DNA from: Marinobacter sp. ELB17
GTDB lineage: Bacteria; Pseudomonadota; Gammaproteobacteria; Pseudomonadales; Oleiphilaceae
Assembly: GCF_000169375.1 (NCBI RefSeq)
Contig: NZ_AAXY01000008.1
Span: forward strand, 115,627 to 179,626
Length of the DNA: 64,000 nucleotides
Direction of reading: 5' to 3'
Positions 59,338 to 64,000 of this stretch are shown here, one piece after another. Under the pieces are notes generated by a model. The model saw nothing but the letters and a program-made list of their open reading frames with translations. It had not been told where the DNA came from and made no database searches. Position numbers and translations under genes: made by a program. Position 1 is the stretch's first letter. Every line of letters starts with the position of its first letter.

Positions 59338-60534
59338 TTACTCGAGAATCTTGGCAACAACACCGGCGCCTACGGTACGGCCGCCTTCGCGAATCGCGAA
59401 GCGCAGACCATCTTCCATGGCGATCGGAGCAATCAACGTCACTTCCATCTTCACGTTATCACCCGGCATAACCATTTCTACGCCTTCTGGCAACTCACAA
59501 GCACCGGTGACATCGGTGGTACGGAAGTAGAACTGCGGGCGATAGCCCTTGAAGAACGGAGTATGACGGCCGCCTTCGTTTTTGCTCAGCACGTACACTT
59601 CGCACTCAAACTTGGTGTGCGGCTTCATGCTGCCTGGCTTACACAGAACCTGACCACGCTCAACGTCGTCACGCTTGGTGCCGCGCAACAATACACCAAC
59701 GTTCTCGCCGGCACGACCTTCGTCCAGCAGCTTACGGAACATTTCAACGCCGGTGCAAACCGTTTTGACCGTGTCTTTGAGACCAACGATTTCCACTTCT
59801 TCACCAATCTTGACAATACCACGCTCTATACGACCGGTTACAACTGTACCACGGCCAGAGATAGAGAATACGTCTTCGATAGGCATCAGGAACGGCAGAT
59901 TAATCGCACGCTCAGGCTCAGGGATGTACGAATCCAGCGCTTCTACCAGCTTACGAACAGCGGTAGTGCCCATTTCGTTGTCATCACGACCTTCCAGAGC
60001 CATCAACGCAGAACCGGTGATGATCGGAGTGTCGTCAGCCGGGAAGTCGTACATTTCCAGCAGATCGCGTACTTCCATTTCTACCAGCTCAAGCAGCTCT
60101 TCATCGTCAACCATGTCCGCTTTGTTCAGGAACACAACGATGTAAGGAACGCCTACCTGACGTGACAGCAGGATGTGCTCGCGGGTCTGCGGCATAGGGC
60201 CGTCAGCAGCGGAGCAAACCAGGATAGCGCCGTCCATCTGCGCCGCACCGGTGATCATGTTTTTCACATAGTCAGCGTGGCCCGGGCAATCTACGTGTGC
60301 GTAGTGACGGTTCGGGGAATCGTACTCAACGTGAGACGTAGCAATGGTAATACCACGCGCACGCTCTTCAGGAGCATTGTCGATCTGGTCAAAAGCACTT
60401 GCGGAACCTGTTCCCCATACATCGTGGCATACACGAGTCAGGGCAGCTGTCAGAGTGGTCTTACCATGGTCAACGTGACCAATGGTGCCCACGTTCAAGT
60501 GTGGCTTCTTACGTTCGAATTTAGATTTAGACAT
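59338..60534 (-). CDS. tufB: Elongation factor Tu, copy B
   Basis: Second EF-Tu gene, 398 residues, the same protein as tufA at 42733-43929. Here the start is ATG with GGGAG nine bases upstream, whereas tufA uses GTG. Sequence identity stops right at the start codon on one side and one base past the stop on the other, with unrelated flanks. It follows tRNA-Thr(GGT), and tRNA-Trp and secE come after, matching the E. coli tufB locus. Confidence 0.98.
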   Translation of the reverse strand: MSKSKFERKKPHLNVGTIGHVDHGKTTLTAALTRVCHDVWGTGSASAFDQIDNAPEERARGITIATSHVEYDSPNRHYAHVDCPGHADYVKNMITGAAQMDGAILVCSAADGPMPQTREHILLSRQVGVPYIVVFLNKADMVDDEELLELVEMEVRDLLEMYDFPADDTPIITGSALMALEGRDDNEMGTTAVRKLVEALDSYIPEPERAINLPFLMPIEDVFSISGRGTVVTGRIERGIVKIGEEVEIVGLKDTVKTVCTGVEMFRKLLDEGRAGENVGVLLRGTKRDDVERGQVLCKPGSMKPHTKFECEVYVLSKNEGGRHTPFFKGYRPQFYFRTTDVTGACELPEGVEMVMPGDNVKMEVTLIAPIAMEDGLRFAIREGGRTVGAGVVAKILE

Positions 60535-60583
60535 CTGACAAACTCCCTAATCAACCAGGACCGTAACGTTGACCGGTAAATAA

Positions 60584-60659
60584 TGGAGCTCATGAGCGGA
60601 GTTGAACCGCTGACCTCATCCTTACCAAGGATGTGCTCTACCGACTGAGCTACATGAGC
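60584..60659 (-). tRNA. tRNA-Thr (anticodon GGT)
   Basis: 76 bases with an encoded CCA end. Anticodon loop TTGGTAA; acceptor arms GCTCATG and CATGAGC pair fully. Immediately upstream of tufB. Confidence 0.97.
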
Positions 60660-60672
60660 ACAAGAACTAAAT

Positions 60673-60748
<76 letters not shown>

Positions 60749-60756
60749 AGCAATAA

Positions 60757-60840
60757 TGGTGGAGGGGGCAGGATTCGAACCTGCGAAGCTTTCGCGTCAG
60801 ATTTACAGTCTGATCCCTTTGGCCACTCGGGAACCCCTCC
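60757..60840 (-). tRNA. tRNA-Tyr (anticodon GTA)
   Basis: 84 bases with a long variable arm (around CGCGAAAGCTTCGC) and an encoded CCA end. Anticodon loop CTGTAAA. Acceptor arms GGAGGGG and CCCCTCC pair fully. Confidence 0.97.
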
Positions 60841-60878
60841 GAGCTAAATCCGCTACGCGGATCTGCAAAACTTTAAAT

Positions 60879-60954
60879 TGGAGCTGGCGGACGGAATCGA
60901 ACCCCCGACCTGCTGATTACAAGTCAGCTGCTCTACCAACTGAGCTACGCCAGC
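60879..60954 (-). tRNA. tRNA-Thr (anticodon TGT)
   Basis: 76 bases with an encoded CCA end. Anticodon loop CTTGTAA; acceptor arms GCTGGCG and CGCCAGC pair fully. First gene of the tRNA-tufB transcript. Confidence 0.97.
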
Positions 60955-60982
60955 CCACACTCGCCTTAACAACGAGGCCGGT

Positions 60983-61011
60983 ATACTACGGATTATCTTT
61001 TGGCTTTGCAA
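60983..61011 (-). promoter_or_regulatory. Putative promoter of the tRNA-tufB operon
   Basis: Minus strand TTGCAA (61006-61011), 17 bp, TAGTAT (60983-60988), then the GC-rich ACCGGCC, typical of stable-RNA promoters. About 30 bases before the first tRNA. The rest of the gap up to coaX (to 61208) shows no gene. Confidence 0.55.
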
Positions 61012-61208
61012 CACCTTGGCGCTTATTGAAGGCGACAAAATAGATTCACCAAGAGCAACTCGCTATGTCCGGATAGGCTGCTCAACAAACGAGTGCAGCC
61101 TCACTCAAAAACGAGGGCATAGCTTAGCCGAAATCACCGCGCCTTTGCCACCTTTGACAGGCGTTTCCACCAATTTTTTTAGACCCTAAGTGCATTTGCA
61201 CTCCTTGA

Positions 61209-61952
61209 CTAACCGCAGAACCGCTCGCGATGGACTTTCGCCAGGCCATCAAGCACCAGTTCCGGCTCTATCTCCCCTTGAAAACCTATATGCTGCAGTC
61301 TTAAGGCATCGCCGCCAGTCAGCACCAGATCGCGTAATCCATAACTCTGTATATCTGCCAACACCCGATCTAAAAAGGCAGCGCTTAGCCAGGCCAGCCC
61401 GTGATTGACGCATTCGCTGGTCGACAGCCCCGGCCGGGTTTTCAAGTTGGGTTCTGGCTCAAAACCAATACGTGCGGCATCGCTGCTCAAGCTACGCAAC
61501 ATCATTTGCAAGCCAGGAAGTATGTAACCACCTAGGTGGTGGCCGTCTGCAGCTACGTAATCGACAGTTACCGCGCTGCCCGCGTCTACGACCGCAAAGC
61601 CCTGCCGACGCCTCTGCCAAGCGGCGTACATACCATGCCAACGGTCAGCACCCATCTTTGCCGGTTGCTGATAACCATTGACCAACCCATCACGCTCACG
61701 CTCGGACCAATAACAGGTCACCGGAGCAGCAAACCGCGACTCCAGGGCCGCCACCAGTTTGTGCTGGCGCTGCTCAGAGGCAACGGTTGAGACTGCCACG
61801 GACATTACCCGCTCACCTTTGGGCAAGCACAGAGCCTGCAATGGATCTGCGTCGGTCAAAAGACCAACGCCCCGTACTAGCACCTCGGCACTTTTCTGAC
61901 GCTCAAGCCGCCATTTCAAACGAGTATTTCCGGAGTCAATCAGCAGTATCAC
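61209..61952 (-). CDS. coaX: Type III pantothenate kinase
   Basis: First step of coenzyme A synthesis; phosphorylates pantothenate. 247 residues of the acetate-kinase/hsp70-like fold: LLIDSGNTRLKW is the phosphate-binding start, GADRWHGMYAAW the pantothenate-binding region, VVDAGSAVTVDYV the second phosphate loop, and LVLTGGDA near the end the adenosine region. The GTG start overlaps the birA stop (GTGA), so the two are coupled. This is the CoaX class found in Pseudomonas-type bacteria, not E. coli CoaA. Confidence 0.95.
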   Translation of the reverse strand: MILLIDSGNTRLKWRLERQKSAEVLVRGVGLLTDADPLQALCLPKGERVMSVAVSTVASEQRQHKLVAALESRFAAPVTCYWSERERDGLVNGYQQPAKMGADRWHGMYAAWQRRRQGFAVVDAGSAVTVDYVAADGHHLGGYILPGLQMMLRSLSSDAARIGFEPEPNLKTRPGLSTSECVNHGLAWLSAAFLDRVLADIQSYGLRDLVLTGGDALRLQHIGFQGEIEPELVLDGLAKVHRERFCG

Positions 61953-62914
61953 GAGGCAACTCGCAAGCTGACTTCACCGGAGCGTACAGCGAACTCGCCT
62001 TCACTTGTCCGCAGCACATAGTTACCACTGTGGTCGATACCTTGACCAACGCCTTGCAGTTCGCCGTCACGGGCCATGATCTGACGACTAAAGAACACAT
62101 CTCGAGACTGCCAGGAACTGCGAAACCCAGCAAAGCCAACACTCTGGAATTTGTCACTAGCATTCGCAATACTGGTGATCAACGTACTTACTAGTGCATT
62201 ACGGCTCCAAGTCAATTGCGGCCGCGCAACCGCAAGACTCGTCCAGGCCTGATCAATAGCTGGCGCTGCGGTCATGTGCACATTCAAACCAAGACCCACA
62301 ATAGCGTGTACAACGCCGTCCTGCAGCTCACCCTGAAGCTCAACAAGAATGCCGCCAACCTTGGCTCCGTCAATGAAGATGTCGTTCGGCCACTTTAACC
62401 CTACCGGAGCAGCTCCAAGGCACTCCAGTGCCTCTGCCACTGCCACACCCAGCACCAGACTGAGACCATCCACCGCAGAAAATCCGCCGGACAACGACAA
62501 CCCCATACTCAGATAGATATTCTCGCCCGCCGGACTACACCAGGGCTGACCACGACGGCCACGGCCGGCTGTCTGGGTTTCGGCAGTGACAACAGGCGTT
62601 GCACACTCACCTCTGGCCAGCATGCGCATCACTTCTGCGTTTGTTGAGTCGATTTCATCGATCACGCTTAACGTCAGCGGCCGCGAGCTAGCCGACGCGA
62701 CGTTTTTTACGATGATTTCCTGATCCAGAAAATCCACAGGGCTTGCTAACTGATAGCCATGGCCACGCACGCTTTGTATGTTGAAACCTTCCTTCAACGC
62801 TCGCCGTACTATCTTCCATATCGCGGTGCGGCTAACGCCGAACTCGGTGGCCAGTGACTGTCCAGAATGGATCTTGCCGTCATTCAAACGGGTTATCAAT
62901 ACCTTGGTTTTCAT
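61949..62914 (-). CDS. birA: Biotin-protein ligase and bio operon repressor
   Basis: 321 residues. The N-terminal winged helix, SGQSLATEFGVSRTAIWKIVRRAL (about 18-40), shows it can also be a DNA-binding repressor. The ligase domain has TAGRGRRGQPWCSPAGENIYLSM (biotinyl-AMP loop, GRGRRG at 117-122), KWPNDIFIDGAKVGGILVEL and the C-terminal SH3-like domain ending GEFAVRSGEVSLRV. It precedes coaX by overlap and lies downstream of the rRNA operon. Confidence 0.96.
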   Translation of the reverse strand: MKTKVLITRLNDGKIHSGQSLATEFGVSRTAIWKIVRRALKEGFNIQSVRGHGYQLASPVDFLDQEIIVKNVASASSRPLTLSVIDEIDSTNAEVMRMLARGECATPVVTAETQTAGRGRRGQPWCSPAGENIYLSMGLSLSGGFSAVDGLSLVLGVAVAEALECLGAAPVGLKWPNDIFIDGAKVGGILVELQGELQDGVVHAIVGLGLNVHMTAAPAIDQAWTSLAVARPQLTWSRNALVSTLITSIANASDKFQSVGFAGFRSSWQSRDVFFSRQIMARDGELQGVGQGIDHSGNYVLRTSEGEFAVRSGEVSLRVAS

Positions 62915-63044
62915 TCAGGGGTGCCCGTGTCAATGACTAAGCGCTGGATTAAACACTAAATCCGCACTAATTCAAAGCCTACGCATAACCTTGGAATTGG
63001 CGAATCACCAACCGGGGACAGATTTCACGAATAAGGGACATACT

Positions 63045-63071
63045 GGGGCACGGATTTGAAATCCGTGCCCC
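63045..63071. repeat. Dispersed palindromic repeat near the rRNA operon
   Basis: Arms GGGGCACGGATTT and AAATCCGTGCCCC around a central G, perfect over 13 bp. A half element, GGGGACAGATTTC, is at 63014-63026. The palindrome is followed on the plus strand by TGTTTTTC. Same family as the copies at 21153, 23541 and 28824. The rest of the 62915-63083 gap shows no gene. Confidence 0.85.
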
Positions 63072-63083
63072 TGTTTTTCAGCC

Positions 63084-63117
63084 AAAAAAAAGCCCCGACG
63101 GCTTACGCTATCGGGGC
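63084..63117 (-). terminator. Terminator of the rRNA operon
   Basis: Arms TGCCCCGA and TCGGGGC (63092-63098 with 63111-63117), then T8 on the minus strand. Fourteen bases after the 3' end of 5S. Confidence 0.9.
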
Positions 63118-63130
63118 ATTTAGCAATAAG

Positions 63131-63247
63131 AGTCTGACGATGACCTACTCTCACATGGGCGAACCACACTACCATCGGCGCAGGCCTGTTTCACTTCTGA
63201 GTTCGGGATGGGATCAGGTGGTACCAGGCCGCTATGGTCGTCAGACA
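63131..63247 (-). rRNA. rrf: 5S ribosomal RNA
   Basis: About 117 bases. The ends TGTCTGACGA and TCGTCAGACT pair as helix I, and CCATCCCGAACTCAGAAGTGAAAC is the conserved loop region typical of gammaproteobacterial 5S. Ends set by helix pairing, so good to a few bases. Confidence 0.95.
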
Positions 63248-63346
63248 AAACGGTTGATCACTGGGGGATGAGATAGAACATTGGCTTTGTGGGCCGCGAT
63301 AGCGATTTTTTCGTTGCGATATCCGCAATTGTCTTGGGTGTTATAT

Positions 63347-64000
<654 letters not shown>

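Overview
The window looks like a chromosomal segment of a gammaproteobacterium, most likely Marinobacter or a close relative. This rests on gene content, protein lengths and gene order that resemble Pseudomonas (glnE-ilvE; glnA, DUF4124 gene, ntrB, ntrC; ssb, MFS gene, uvrA; a continuous secE-to-rplQ cluster). The genus is inferred; no 16S gene lies in the window. Almost everything is core housekeeping DNA. The exceptions are an LPS locus at the left end and one small decayed island between ntrC and ssb.

Layout. (1) 1-3.7 kb: LPS core genes: a GT4 glycosyltransferase cut by the window edge, a WavE-family protein, an O-antigen-ligase-type membrane protein and a Kdo-kinase-like protein. (2) 3.7-15.8 kb: ilvE and glnE, a two-helix K+ channel with an RCK domain, a CYTH protein, a secreted DUF547 protein, a porin, dtd, pip and typA. 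(3) 16-21.1 kb: nitrogen control: glnA, a DUF4124 protein, ntrB and ntrC. I read a sigma-54 promoter and two NtrC-like sites upstream of glnA, and a 14-C tract just before its ribosome binding site. GlnE, at about 5 kb, modifies the product of glnA. (4) 21.1-23.6 kb: an island bounded by palindromic repeats and holding a PAS-GGDEF-EAL gene with three frameshifts and a BLUF photoreceptor gene with one. (5) 23.6-28.8 kb: a tiny ORF, ssb, a YajR-like MFS transporter and uvrA.

(6) 28.9-60.5 kb: a 31-kb run of translation and transcription genes, all on the minus strand. In transcription order it is tufB, tRNA-Trp, secE-nusG, rplKA, rplJL, rpoBC, rpsLG-fusA-tufA, the S10 operon, the spc operon with rpmJ, and the alpha operon ending at rplQ. 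Promoters for the S10, alpha and str units and several terminators or attenuators are visible. (7) 60.6-64 kb, also minus: tRNA-Thr(GGT), tRNA-Gly, tRNA-Tyr, tRNA-Thr(TGT), coaX, birA, 5S rRNA and the 3' end of 23S rRNA. The tRNAs and tufB keep the E. coli tufB-operon order.

I found no complete new system. The points most worth following are the repeat-bounded BLUF/c-di-GMP island, the repeat family itself (five loci), the poly-C tract in the glnA leader, the identical tuf pair with different start codons, and two GC-rich hairpins between rpsN and rpsH.
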